64,000 nucleotides of DNA, from assembly GCA_964020975.1 (NCBI GenBank), contig OZ026623.1, forward strand, positions 75,911,631 to 75,975,630, given 5' to 3'. Positions 1 through 14,597 of the stretch are shown here, piece after piece; position 1 is the first letter of the stretch; every line of letters starts with the position of its first letter. The notes under the pieces are model-generated. The model worked only from the letters and a program-made list of their open reading frames with translations. It did no database searches and had not been told where the DNA came from. Both the position numbers and the translations under genes were made by a program. The stretch is from Hermodice carunculata (Eukaryota; Annelida; Polychaeta; Eunicida; Amphinomidae).

Positions 1-985
1 AGTTTCAAGGCGATATCTAGTTTGGAGAGGTCATAAAACAAACAAAATACGACTTAAATGAACTCGTAATTTATCAAATATTGAACACAAGGGTCCACTA
101 ATGTTATTTTACTATAACGACCGTTTTGCAAACTTAACACCTTTTGAAACTTTGAATTTGCAAAAAATTAACAGTCTAACACATAGAAGAAAAATTTAAC
201 AATGTAGGTTTCACATCAAGAATGTCACCTCCACACAATTTCTATTTGCCTTAAAAACTCACACAATTATTCAAATAATGATATGAAACAATATATATGT
301 TTTTCCTCCATCAAAACTACTTTAAAATACTTTATGAGGTGGGAGGAAAAAGCAAGAGCGATAACATTCAACGTCACCTGTGCCAGTTCTGGTTCAATAT
401 GTTATTTCAATATCAGTGTATTGGAACCCCAACAACCATTGGAGCAGTCAGACCATTGCATTATGGCACAATCATTTTGGCGTTAGTTTTCATTTACTAT
501 ATAATCAAGCGGGGGAAAACTGGTCCTCTTTCAGACAAACATGCAGACCCAAGACGTAGCACCTGTCCAATTTAATGCGTACTGTTAAAATGGCCTCACC
601 ATTTTGTAAATAATTAAGCGACCTGAACCGTTCGTGGCTTTTCCACTCACTTCCACCAATAGAGTATTTTAAGTAGTTTTTCGGAAGGAAAGAAACAATT
701 GCATCATGTCATCTCGTAAAACATTATGTGAGTTGGTAAGATTGAGGAAAATAATGTGAATCTAGTGCAATCAAACTTCAGGAAATGATGCTATTTGTGT
801 AATTCAATTCAGGGATCCTATAGGTTCTTCAGACAGACAGTACTATGACACTTTATAAATTTGCCGCCCATTTCTGTGATTTTTATAGTTTTGTTTTATA
901 TCTGTTCTGTAATGGTGGTTCTTGGTATCATCACCATCGTTGTCTTTGCTGTCACCTGTCGTTTTGACATGAAATATCACCAAAC

Positions 986-987
<2 letters not shown>
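1..987. other. No recognised gene
   Basis: AT-rich sequence in which I see no domain, repeat family or convincing exon. Open frames here are short and lack recognisable motifs. Confidence 0.5.
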
Positions 988-1032
<45 letters not shown>

Positions 1033-1054
1033 CTGTGTGCCTGTGTGTCTGTGT
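988..1054. repeat. (TG)n microsatellite
   Basis: About 22 pure TG units followed by imperfect TG-rich sequence. Apparent open frames through it on both strands (Cys-Val or Thr-His repeats) are artefacts. Confidence 0.95.
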
Positions 1055-1520
1055 CCAATTTCAAAGTCACCTGCCAAAGTTTTTTTTTTCTCAGAAAAAA
1101 GACAAGAGAAAGAGAATCATAAAAATATAAATTCAAATAGGCGTGATCATCTGAAGATATATCACAGACACTCACTCTGTGTATCAGACCAAGTTTGAAT
1201 TGGAAACATTAAATAGCTATGGAGGAAATAAAACACACGTGCATGCAGACTATTATTCACAAAGTAATATGTATTTGAGCGACCCTTGCCTAATTTAAAA
1301 ACTATTCAAAATCCAAAACTAATAGTACAGTTACTTCTTGGCCTGTTCAAACCACCAAATTACAATTAATGATTGCACAGTGGCATTTGTAGGCTGCTGT
1401 CTACAAGAACGACGCCCCGGAGCAAAGGTTTCAATTCCTAAACTTTATCTCAAATGAATTTTGAGTCAGCTGAACTATAGGATTGGTGATGATCCTTTAT
1501 CTGTCTGTCTGTGCACATTT

Positions 1521-2199
1521 TGTACTTCTCTAAAACCGTCAACTAGACCTACTTCAACTTGGTGGGGATGCTGCTTGGGTAGGTCACCATCAAATTTGTT
1601 CAAATGGCCATGTTCATGTGATTTATTGAGTTCTTCTTTCATTTGTGGACCAAATCTAAAAATATGTTTGTCTCTGAGCTTCGTAGCCAGTTGCTTAAAA
1701 ATTGCGTAGAACTATTTCTCAGAACCTCGAGACGTTTATTTGTTCATTGTGTAGTACTTCGATTGGTACTATTTTTAAAGTTTTTGTGTGTTTTAGATAT
1801 TGTTGATTTAGCTTCCAAAATCATAATTCCCATTGATCTGAAACTTGGTGTAAATGTGTTTTGTGTATGGGGATACTCTCACCCTCTGATGTTTCAGTCT
1901 GGGTGCTTGTTAATAGATGCGTGCATTCCTATTGATTAATTTGTAAATTCATGGGGATTGTAATGGTAATTCTTATTTCTGACTTCTCCAAAACAGTAGA
2001 ACCAGATTTACTTACAACTTGGTGGGAATGTACTTTAGGTAGATCTGTACATATCTTATGAAATGGTCACACTTCATTAATTATTTTCATTTTTTATGAT
2101 TTTTTTTTTCTTTTTTTTGGGGGGGGGCACATATCTTGAACATAATATGCAAAATCGCCAGGCAAATGGCTTTGATGTCGCATCGGGACACTTCTGAGG

Positions 2200-2259
<60 letters not shown>

Positions 2260-2340
2260 TAAGATAATTTTGACTTCTTCTCCAAAAGAGTTCCTCAGAT
2301 TGTTCTAAAATTGGATGGAAACATAACCTGTAGGAGGGCA
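1521..2340. repeat. Degenerate copies of a dispersed repeat
   Basis: A degenerate unit recurs at about 1521-1590, 1978-2045 and 2269-2330, with a weaker trace near 1830-1860. Each carries a 'cttctccaaaa' block, then 'agattt-ctt', then 'acttggtggga-atg', then 'ggtagatc'-like sequence. A flanking block, 'gcattcctattgatt', follows copies near 1923 and 2413. Reverse-complement relatives lie near 54243-54310 and 55100-55185. The copies are diverged and the family is not identified. Confidence 0.55.
2204..2256. repeat. (TG)n microsatellite
   Basis: About 26 TG units lying inside the degenerate repeat block. Confidence 0.95.
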
Positions 2341-3024
2341 AACACGGGTGTTCACTAGGGGAGGATGGTGCGGATTTATGATTCATTATTTGGTTGCTTA
2401 TCAGATGATCAATGCATTCCTATTGATTGCAAATGAATTCGTACCTTTCTGAGGGGAAATAACGTTTAAAAAGAGAAAACGATTGAAACCCTGACATTTT
2501 CTAGATTGTTTGTTTTATTTCAGTATATGCCATAGATTTAGAAGCAACGTTTGGGATATTTAGAAAAAAATACGGAACAATCTATATTGAATTTGCCATG
2601 AGGTAAAACTTAGGCAAAGAAACGCATTTCTTCATGCTATTTCAAACTTTACAAAATAAAACACTTTGCCCTGCTCCTATAACGTGGCGACCAGTACCTC
2701 CAAGTTCTTCAATCTGCTAGTATGAACCAAGCAGAACTTTAGTCATCATAAACAGGCAAATCAAAGGCAAACCTTTGGTGCATTTTATTTTACAAACAAT
2801 TAGTAACGGTCTGAGCTTGATAGTAAAACGCAATCCTGACAGCTGGATATTTGTACGTCCATGTGTACCCCTGTGAGTAGAAACCAAAGAGATTTTAAAA
2901 ATATTCACCGCGTAGCTAATCCAACCCACAACAGTTAATTGACATTAAACGCATTAAATAGGTTCTCTTAATAAGCCCAAAACCAGTGGAAGACCACAGT
3001 GCAATGTAAAATACAGAACTCCAG

Positions 3025-3429
3025 TTGACAGCTATGCTGGATATATTGCAAGAAAAACTACCCCCTGACATTAATAAATTGGTGGACGAAGATGTCCAAG
3101 AATGTGATATTCATAAAGAAACACTACCATTCCTTCAGGAAGAAAACAGAAGGCTGAAACATGATTCTGTGAAGCTTGAAAAGATGAAAAGATATACTAC
3201 ATTAAGTGTAGCACAAGCTGCCAAAAGCAAAGCACTATAAACGTTCAGAACACATGGAAGGTCAACATAAAGTTATATGGATTGGACGAAAAGTTTTGCA
3301 AAAGCCCTAAAATGACAGCTGTAGAGATTGTAAGACAGAAATTAAATGAACAGATGCAGCCTGCGGACATACAAGAAGCATATCCCATTGGAGCACCAAA
3401 TGAGAAACCGAGACCTATAATATAGTATC
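3025..3429 (+). pseudogene. LINE ORF1 remnant (coiled coil plus RNA-binding block)
   Basis: The first 71 residues are charged and helical, with a run reading E-E-N-R-R-L-K, as in LINE ORF1 coiled coils. After one stop at about 3238 the next block includes Y-G-L-D-E-K, then V-E-I-V-R-Q-K-L-N, then A-Y-P-I-G and R-P-I-I. This resembles the L1 ORF1 RRM/C-terminal region, which binds LINE RNA. The stop between the two blocks marks it as a pseudogene. Assignment rests on pattern likeness and on the RT downstream. Confidence 0.6.
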
Positions 3430-4419
3430 ATCATACTTAAAGTGCATTTCCGACCCCATCCCCTTGGACACTCACACTTCCTACTGTGGGCATAGGAGCA
3501 CATATTATAATATTCTGCTAATACTGAATGTACATATATGTGACCAGTACATATAAAGCGGCAAAAAAACCCAAACAGATCTATGTACACCTGGAAACCT
3601 AGAAACCCACTCATTCAATGTAGACTTTATTACTGGCTCATTGCATCCTTTGTATCTCCATGGCTTTAAGGTGATCAGATCAAACCGTCGATTAAAACTG
3701 ACCACAGTATGATATCTCTAAAACGTCAAGATAATTAACATAGAAATAGGGTGCCATGGTTATGGAAATTCGACTCAAGTGTATTAAGTGACTCTGATTA
3801 CATGCAGAAAATGAGAGTGATTTTAAATGGTTGCAAACAAAAATTCGATAATGAAGAGAATAAAGGCCAAGTGTGGGATGTGATCAAACTTAACATCAGA
3901 GGGGAAACCATAAAATATATTAAAAATGGAAATCAAAAATAAGCGAAATAAAGAAAGGTTTCTCAGAGCACAGCTCCAAGAGATATCAGTTAACAATGTC
4001 ACAACAGAGTGTAAAGATAGAAAATATAAAATAAAAACAAAATTAAAGGAAATCAACAATAGAGCTGTTCCAGGGAATAATGATACGAGGTGGAGAAAAC
4101 ACATTAAATACTATTTAGGTTTAGAAAAGAATAATCGTGAAGATAAACTTTTCAGCAAATTGATGAATCGCAGAGGTCAAAAAAATAACAAACTGGGAGG
4201 CAATATTAAATGAGGAAAACACTTTCACCAGAACTTTCAGTAAAACAAAAAGGACGCGTCTACTTCTGACAATTTCCAGAAATTACCTGAAACACCTCAA
4301 TTTAATGTGCTATGAAAAACAACGTATGAACAGATGAATGTTGTGTAGCTATAGGGGTTTTTAAAAAATGGTAAAGTTCTAGAACTGATGGATTTACTTT
4401 TGAGTTTTACAAAGGCGAT

Positions 4420-5335
4420 TTGCCAGAAATAAGACCTATTTTTATTCAAAGTCTAAATCACGCTTATGAAACCATTTCGTGCTCAATTGAGCAAAGACGA
4501 GGTATTATAACATTGATACCGAAGAAAGACAAGGACCATACAAATATAAAAAATTCAATACCCATCTCCCTCCAAAACATTGACTGTAAAATAATTGCAA
4601 ATGTTCTAGCAAAACAAATTCAGAAACTATTACGAGCATTAATCCATGAAGGCCATATTGCTTATGTGAAAGGTCGTTATATTGGAAAAGTGTAGGAGGC
4701 GTGTCCGACATTTAACATTTTTCTACAATTAAGAACATTCCAGGACTACTTCTCTCGATTGACTTCGGGAAAGCATTCGATACCATCCAGTGGATCTACC
4801 TAAGCAAAGTCTTCCACGTTTTTACATCTGCAACAAAATTTTCAAAGACGGCTCAACATATTGTATAATTCAAGCTGTGTAATCAATAATGGATATACCT
4901 GCAAGTTCTTCCCATTATCTAGGTGTCAGCAAGGCGTGTCCCTCCTTTTCTTTATTTTAGAGGTGGAATTTTTGGCTATCAAAGAAAGAAGCAATGATGA
5001 TATTAACGGTATCAAGATTGGATATAGAAAATTAAAATTTTCACAACTTGCAAATGATGATCACTCTCTGTACATGATACACAATCAGCAAACTTGTTAC
5101 TACAAGTGTTAATAGACTTTTGAAAAACAGTAGAAAAAGTCCAATAAGATGGATTGGAACAAACAAAACCAATGTGGATGGAGATTTACTAATGAAGTGG
5201 TATACTGAGAAACCTATGGTTCTGTGTATATATTTAAGCGGACATCAAAACTTGACCAAAAATAGAAATTTTACTACCAGATTGCAATCTTTTGAGCATA
5301 TTCTAAGAATGTGCAAAACTAGACATCTATCCTAA
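4420..5335 (+). pseudogene. L1/Tx1-like reverse transcriptase remnant
   Basis: The block at 4420-4695 reads G-I-I-T-L-I-P-K-K-D-K-D followed by P-I-S-L-Q-N-I-D-C-K-I and later K-G-R-Y-I-G. These are the fingers and palm-entry signatures of L1-group RTs. At 4861-5112 there is a diverged Q-Q-G-V-S motif, then L-A-I-K-E-R-S-N-D-D-I-N-G-I-K-I, then a position matching the catalytic box that reads L-A-N-D-D instead of Y-A-D-D. The 5120-5335 block continues into the thumb. Stops and frame changes separate the blocks. Confidence 0.75.
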
Positions 5336-5689
5336 ATGGGTAGAAAATAGTGATCACGAGCCTAGATGCATCTAAATACTGTACCCTATCTCAATGCTGG
5401 CTGAAAAGATTTCAGGTGAAACCTAATACATTTGTGAAAGGAGATTGAATATCTCTACCACATTTTTGTAGGAGAGAAAAAACAGGAGTTTGCAGCAAAG
5501 ATCCAAGCAAGTGTAATAGTATGGAAAGAACTTTTTGCCAACAAAATCAGAAGAGAAATGATCAAAGGTATTTTACATATTTCACTATGATACAAAAAAG
5601 CAAATTACAGGATATTCAATTTTCAATGTTCCATCGACATGTAATAATCATGACTGACTCCATAAAATGACTATAGCACAATCCAATAC

Positions 5690-5770
5690 ATGCGATTTTT
5701 GTATAACGTCAGATTCAATTGCTCACAGATCCTGGGAATGCAACTATGTTCAAGTGTTTTGAAAACGTTT
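5690..5770 (+). pseudogene. LINE C-terminal zinc knuckle remnant
   Basis: One frame reads N-T-C-D-F-C, then S-I-A-H-R-S-W-E-C. This C-x2-C ... H-x4-C arrangement is typical of the C-terminus of L1/Tx1 and related LINE ORF2 proteins, thought to bind nucleic acid during target-primed reverse transcription. It lies where expected downstream of the RT relic. Confidence 0.55.
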
Positions 5771-6561
5771 ATGACATACTTTGTATTCACAAAGAAAAGA
5801 AAATGTCTTTTATTACCTTTGGAGGTAATCTGCCTAACCTACTGTCAATGTTGTAAATGAGAAAGAAAAGGCAATACAGATATTTAAAGAACAAAGAATT
5901 GAAATCCTATTCGACAAGCTTTGTTTGCAATAAAGTGTACTTCAATAACAAGCAGCCATTATTCATTGGTTGCATTCGTGTACTTTCTGAAACGTAGTGA
6001 AAACGCCAATTTGTGAATTTTGGCTCATTTCGGAGATTTTTGTGACATTGGTTATCTTGATACATTCCAACGACAGTTCATAGTTGGAACCAGTATCTGA
6101 GTTGTACAAGTATTAACATTGAAGAAAATATTGGCCGGATCTGCAGTTAACGAGTGCTTGTTAAAAAATGGTGCAAAACACAAAGCTCATAATAGCAAAC
6201 TAACGAAATTCTTGTCCAGCTTTCCGCGGATTAGCATGACAACTGTGCACATGAATGATCATATAATTTTGCAAATATACCTGTTGCTTGGTTAAGCATG
6301 CATGTACTTTCTGGACAGGGGCTAAGGTAGGTACACCCCTGTACCCATGGGTACTTCATCAGTTTGTCAATTTCCTGGCGCCTGCTCAGCAATCTGGAAA
6401 CGAAGTTGTGCAAGGGTCCTTTGAAAGCATGGCACTGCCTTGAACTAATAAAAATCTAATCTTATGTCTACTTGTATTATGGCATTTAATTCACAAACTG
6501 CAGCAGTGATCTTAACAGAATGTTTTTTATTTATTGCGCAATAAACCTTAAAGATCCTAGC

Positions 6562-6641
6562 CATGGACACAGGTAACAGACATTTCACAATAGAGGCCTT
6601 ACATGGACACAGGTAACAGACATTTCACAATAGAGGCCTTA
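6562..6641. repeat. Perfect 40-bp tandem duplication
   Basis: Two identical 40-bp copies beginning 'catggacacaggtaac' lie back to back with no mismatches, so the duplication is recent. Confidence 0.9.
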
Positions 6642-7122
6642 CATTAGTTACACAGTCTGACTTAGCAACTCCTGCTGCTGGCTATCCGGTTGAGACCTGT
6701 TGGATTCAGCGTCCCTTTTGATAATAAACAGAATGCTGTACCATAACAGGTCAGCACCATATTAAGAAAGGGCTTTTCTGCATTGCTGTTACAGAGCTTC
6801 GGTGAAGAGACCATGTTCTGTTGCGGTGCCCCAATAAAACTTGATCAATGTTTTACTCATATTGCTAGGTGGATTCTTTAAGTTGAAGCAAAACCAAGTG
6901 ATTAACATTACAGCCTACAGTTGCAAAGAGGCACAGCCAGTAGGAAGCTGGTGATCCTCGTGATAGCGTCTTCTTCTCTTTCTTTTTTTTTTTTTTCTTT
7001 TTTTTTTTTTTTGTTTGTTTGTTTTTGTTTTTGGTCCAGCCCTGACCAATAGTGGTGAATGTAAGGCGCCAATTGTGACGTCAGTGCTGCAACTGCAATC
7101 AATTTTGTGATTGCTTTTCGTT

Positions 7123-7194
7123 CTGACCTTCACATGCAGATGCCACAAATCACTGTTTTTTCCCTGACCTTCACATGAAGATATTATAAATCAC
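7123..7194. repeat. Imperfect tandem duplication, 41-bp period
   Basis: 'ctgaccttcacatg' begins at 7123 and again at 7164, each followed by 'agat' and 'aaatcac' with a few differences. Confidence 0.75.
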
Positions 7195-8674
7195 GTTTCA
7201 CAAGACATTTCCAACATTTTACATAACGAAAAAAATGACGTTTAGCTTTATAAACAAGAACATCAAAGACTCAAACACCCAGCCAGAAAGAATCCTGATC
7301 AGTCACCCAAGGAACCTCTGTTGGGAAATATTGTTAATCAACCTGAGTAAATCTTTGAACTTAGATTTATCAAATGCACATAACAGCGAGGAATTCCACT
7401 TGCTACAGCTATTTCTCACTTTCTTTTTATTACATTTTTTTTTCAAACGAAGAGTCACATTAACGATGGAGATGTGGAACTCAAAGTTTTTAGTAGTTTG
7501 ATGGGTATCTACGGACAATATCGGTTACTCAAATAAAGTAGTCACTTTTAATGGGAACCATCAATATATGGGTCATGGGCCGAATCTATGCATTAAAGGC
7601 ACAATTTCAAGGCATCCAAAATCTAGTCTCAGCCGTTAAGACACCAATAGGCAGTATCAACGATCGGTATGCATTGATATTTTCGTTATGTTTTGACTAT
7701 TTTTTGTGGGAATGTTACAACAAAGAAATCCCGGGTGCTTGAATGTCTCATGTGATTCAGATTGTCATTATTCAGCATTCGTTGATGTTGTGATTAAATG
7801 TTTTTAAAAAGTATGAAAAATACCATTTTTGTTTTAGTAAATATTAAAAATATTTGTCACCATAAAATTTGTACGAGTGTGACCTTACATGCTTAATTTG
7901 TGTAAAATCGCATGATATGTTTACTGGCACTGATTAGGGTTTTTGTGCTTGTCTGTATAATGTTAATGTTTTAGAGCGAAACAACTTCAAGTGTCGTGTT
8001 TTTAATTTATGATACCTAGCCGGAAAACTCTGCATTCAAGTCAACTTCTTTTATACTTTTAATCACATTATGCTGAAACTGTGGATGAAAATACGTGTGA
8101 ATATACCTGTACGTGATCTCCACTGTATTTGTACACTACATGCTGCTGCTGTCATTAGCAGTTATTGGTATCAATGATTGTACATGTCAGCGTTGTTACT
8201 GCTGGAATGCAGCAAATTTGATACATTTGCCGGTATACCCGTAATGGTGGATACTCGGCCCTTTGTAATTGTTAAACACCAACTCAAAAGTACCTTTGTT
8301 GTGTGTATGTGCATCTGTGTGCTAATAACTTCAGTGATCCTTCAAGGGTCAAAGTGGCTTTCATCTTCATATATGTGAAGTCAAGACCATTAATTATCGT
8401 TAAAACCTGTCAAAAAAATACATATAGGAGTCTTCTTAGTGTTGTTGCAACACTGATATTGCTAATGTAGATGATGGCCTGAAAGGATGGTGGGGTGGCC
8501 TTTTTATTGTTGTGCAGGTCACATGATCACTTCGCTTTGTACTTCCAAGGTCAGCTGAGTACAGGAAAATAACAGTCCTTTTGGCTTAAATTGGAAACGG
8601 CGAAGGCTAAAATCGTGCATGTTATCTAACAGCAAAAATTATTTTTTGCAACGTTGCCCCAGGAACAATTATAC

Positions 8675-8738
<64 letters not shown>

Positions 8739-8756
8739 ATGGATGGATGGATGTAT

Positions 8757-8807
<51 letters not shown>

Positions 8808-8897
8808 TTCATTCATTCATTCATTCATTCATTCATTCATTCATTCATTCATTCATTCAATCATTCATTCATTTATTTATTTATTTATTTATTTATT
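8675..8897. repeat. Compound microsatellite TA-TG-GGAT-ATTT-ATTC
   Basis: A run of TA, then TG (about 8686-8738), a few GGAT, then ATTT (about 8755-8808), ATTC (about 8808-8867) and ATTT again. The apparent open frames across it are repeat artefacts. Confidence 0.95.
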
Positions 8898-10514
8898 GTC
8901 ACTGTTCTGCAAGGTATTGCCGTTCTAATGAGTTTTCTTGGGGTCGCACAGTTGTTCAAACCTATTTTATTAAGTAACTTTGTGCCGTGCATACTCTGCA
9001 GATGACCAGGTAAATGTCACTGCTATTCTGATATGGTTATTGTCAAAATAAAAACAAGAAAGAAAGGATCAAATCATGATTATTAAATGTACCTATTGCC
9101 TATAATGTGCTTTGGTTTGCTTCGCAAGCATATATTATATGGCAATACAAAATTATTTCGATCATTTGTTATAGTTTTTTCCACAGAACGTTATGTACCC
9201 TCTGTGTGAGTATTGGAATCGTTTGGTGTCCACAAACAATTTCTGAATTCTAAAATAAAAGTATGGAGAGAAGGACTTACCCTATTTTGTACTCTTGACT
9301 TGGTTCCTTTTTCAAATCTTTCATAAGTTTATCAATTCAGATGCAAGTGCCATTCACAAGAGCATCAGTGGCTTCAATCAACATTCACAATTTTATCATA
9401 TCGTATATTTATATTTAATGTGTAAAAATCAAACTAAAAAAGCCAACGGAACTATTTGCAAATGTATTAAGCGTCATTTGAAAGGTATATGAGAGGGGAC
9501 AAATAGAAACATGAGCTTGAAGAAATCACCTTAATATGCTTTCAGCCTGCCTTTAAAATGATTTTATCGTTCAGATGAATATGCATCAATTAATATTGAA
9601 CTCTGGACAGTGTATGACTTCTTCAGGTATTTCCTGGGAGAAATAAAGAAACTTTTAACGTTTGCCAAAAAAAGTAAGGATCATCTAGCACCATGGTTTT
9701 GCGATATTTAGGCTACCAAGTCACTTTAACCTTTAGCTAATTGGAGCCTAAAATATAAGTGTCATATTTTGAATGCATATTCATAGCCCCGGAATTTACA
9801 CAGAAGATGAATATGGCTTACAGGATTTTGTGTAAAATTTGCATGATAGGAAACAAATATACTGAGAATTAAAGGGTTTTAATAAACATAATAGATGTAT
9901 CTTGTGTGCAAATAGGGACAATTAACCTTTTTAATATTGTGATTAAAACGTCATCTTTCAGCAAGTATGACTTGGTAGTACAGTATAATTATTATTGTAC
10001 TTTTTCGGGGCAAAGCTGATTTGGATGAATTTCAGTTATCAACCTAAGGCACAGAAATCCGAAGCTGCTGAGTGAAATCCTAGAATGTATTCCAGATATG
10101 GTATATCTTGCGACAAATAACTATTGGATTTGATAATGTGAGATAACATTGCACAGTTAATTCATGATATGCACCTATCCTATGCTTTAGAAAAGCAGCT
10201 AATAAGCCAAATGTTCTTCCTGACAGAGCAGGTGTACGTGATTGCCGGATAAGTTAGAGAATCATAAAATGATCGAAAGAGCGAATTGTGCCAGTTTACC
10301 GTTACTACCAATAGACAATTGCCTTTTTTTGTCGTTTATGGAACGCAGGTGGGTTAAAAAGTCAATATTTTTGGGACCTGTCTAGATCCAAACATTCAAA
10401 CTATGTAGGAATATTATACCAAGACAGTAACCGCTATGAATCAATCTTTAAAACTATGTATGAATATTACAGCAACCACAAATGATGTGATATGTGGGAG
10501 CCATACTGAGTCGC

Positions 10515-10541
10515 ATATATATATATATATATATATATATA
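10515..10541. repeat. (TA)n microsatellite
   Basis: About 13 TA units immediately before a dispersed repeat copy. Confidence 0.95.
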
Positions 10542-10547
10542 ATTCTA

Positions 10548-10860
10548 ACTATTGTATTTGTGTCTTTTTGTCCAGAACCACTTCCTAGCTGTCATTACCC
10601 AATTCCCAGTCCGAACTCTTTACGCTCCATAAGCTAACCTATCCCTGCCTAACCTATATACATATGGAAGTACTATTGTCCATGTTGCACATGTTCTTCT
10701 GTACAATTTTGACATAGGCTGTAATAGCCCAAATAAATTAAAGGGTCTTCAGCGGGTAACTACTCAGAACATGTTTCAGAGCGTTAACCCGTTCATGTCT
10801 CTCTAAGTAGCGGCTCCTTGTTTTAGCTAAATATTCAGCAAAGACAACCCACATAAAGAT
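10548..10860 (+). repeat. Dispersed repeat family A, copy 1
   Basis: About 310 bp matching 54686-54990 in the same orientation. Shared blocks include 'gcccaaataaattaaa', 'ggtcttcagc', 'aacatgtttc' and 'attcagcaaagaca'. I estimate 75-80% identity by eye. No terminal repeats or coding capacity are seen. It could be a SINE or the 3' end of a longer element. Confidence 0.8.
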
Positions 10861-11017
10861 GAATAAATATGAACGTGGCCAATGAAGAATTAGCTGAATA
10901 CGTGTGAAGTTTTGGTAATAAATGCATAGCTTTATTATGAAAGACGAATACTTGTCAAACAAACCACGATTACTAAATTTGTATAGTACAGGTTCAGATA
11001 AGAATAATTTGACTTAC

Positions 11018-11206
11018 CCCTGAACCAGTATGTACCCTTTTTAGCTGGATAGCTTATCCTAGTTAAACCAACTGCCAGTGTATAACTGAAGTAGAAACAA
11101 TCTGGGGCATTATATTCAGTCCCAGTGATTGTAAAATAAACAGTTGCAGCTAGACCACCTGTACAGACTAAGTGAAATCCTAACAAGGACTGCAACAGTG
11201 GACATC
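11018..11206 (-). CDS. Candidate internal exon, hydrophobic (unknown protein)
   Basis: On the minus strand an acceptor-like 'ttctggtgcag' precedes 189 open bases that end at a consensus-like donor (GTAAGT begins at 11017). The encoded 62 complete residues begin C-P-L-L-Q-S-L-L-G-F-H-L-V-C, continue through a hydrophobic stretch (G-L-A-A-T-V-Y-F-T-I) and a second one (C-F-Y-F-S-Y-T-L-A-V-G-L), and end G-T-Y-W-F-R. Two membrane-like segments are possible. I do not recognise the family and see no partner exons. The splice sites and open frame could be chance. Confidence 0.25.
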
Positions 11207-11396
11207 CTGCACCAGAAATGTAAACCAATCTCCATGATGACAAGTACTCCTCAACTTGAAAGTCTCCAAACTATTATGCTGTATTTCATTGCTAACCCTG
11301 AGTCAATGTTTCAACGCAGTGAGTCAGGTTTGTGACATTCGAGAAAACACTGTCAATTTTGAGTAATTTTTTAATATTAAGTAAATGTGCATCAGG

Positions 11397-11785
11397 CATG
11401 TCAGAAAAGAGTGAAATTCATCAGCATTTATGCCATGTAAATGCTATAAAAACAATTTTTCTGAACACGAGTTTAAGTGCAATTAGGCAAACCTGTAATT
11501 GTTGTCGGCCGCTGTTTGCTACTGGTAGCCGGGAGGGGGGATTAACCCTGCGTTGAAAAATGTAAAGTTTTTGCATCCAAACTTTCTAATAATCTTTGGA
11601 TATTAGCAGCAAAATTAAAGGGCAAGTCAAAAAAGAATGAAAGTCATTTGTGTTTAAGTCAAGAGAATGCAATGAAAATATAATGTTTCTTGACCAGGTA
11701 TCAAGTATAATTAGGCAAGCTTGTAACTGTTGTATGCCACTGCTTGCAACCCATAGCCCCTGGGGGTTTAACCTAACAGAAAACA
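11397..11785. repeat. Diverged tandem duplication, period about 220-230 bp
   Basis: The blocks at about 11397-11560 and 11615-11785 share 'gtcaaaa/agaaaaga-tgaaa', 'aattaggcaa-c-tgtaa-tgttgt', 'ctg-ttgc-ac' and 'ttaacc' in the same order. The copies are clearly diverged. Confidence 0.55.
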
Positions 11786-11789
11786 AGCT

Positions 11790-14060
<2,271 letters not shown>

Positions 14061-14082
14061 TTCCGAATAGTTGTATGTATAC

Positions 14083-14173
<91 letters not shown>

Positions 14174-14196
14174 CAGTTATATACATACATATATAC

Positions 14197-14269
<73 letters not shown>
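14083..14269. repeat. Two long (TA)n tracts
   Basis: TA tracts at about 14083-14168 and 14198-14269, separated by a short spacer of TA, CATA and CGTA units. They adjoin the 5' side of the Penelope-like element. Confidence 0.98.
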
Positions 14270-14270
<1 letters not shown>

Positions 14271-14492
14271 CAAAATGACTAACTTATGCTTGGTAAGTCA
14301 ATCTAGAACTATACATCTATATATCTGGCATAAGATTTCCTCTTTTATAGAAAGAGTGTTCATAGTGTTTATACATATAATAGTGTTCATAGTGTTTATA
14401 CATATAATAAAGCAGAGAAAAAGGTGTTCAGACACACATACATAGATGGTGTAAACACATAGACACAATTCCCCGAGTCTTTAATCTATTAA

Positions 14493-14597
14493 ACCGAGTC
14501 CCCCGAGTTGTTAGCCTGCTTGCGTGGCTGATGACCCAGGTGCGAAGCGCGCAGGTGGTCAGGCACGCAGGCAGGCAAACAATTACGGGGATTCGGT
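14493..14597. repeat. GC-rich imperfect palindrome (foldback)
   Basis: The left arm 14493-14533 and right arm 14558-14597 are imperfect reverse complements. 'accgagtc' pairs with 'gattcggt', 'cccgagttgtt' with 'aacaattacggg', and 'gcctgcttgcgtggctga' with 'tcaggcacgcaggcaggc'. The apical part is GC-rich and contains GCGCGC. It stands out in an AT-rich neighbourhood and may be a small foldback or MITE. Confidence 0.65.

Larger units (their letters stand above)
3025..5990 (+). mobile_element. Decayed L1/Tx1-like LINE
   Basis: The order of relics fits a non-LTR retrotransposon of the L1/Tx1 group: an ORF1-like coiled coil with an RNA-binding block (3025-3429), a very short endonuclease remnant (about 3430-3740, ending in a T-D-H-S-M-I-S-L motif), the linker to RT (3750-4213), RT (4420-5335) and a C-terminal zinc knuckle (about 5690-5770). 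The endonuclease is mostly missing, since only about 300 bp separates ORF1 from the linker. Many stops and frame changes show it is dead. The 3' boundary is approximate. Confidence 0.75.
5991..10514. other. Long stretch without recognised gene
   Basis: Apart from two short tandem duplications and the compound microsatellite listed separately, I see only AT-rich sequence, a poly-T stretch near 6981-7035 and short unconvincing open frames. Confidence 0.4.
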
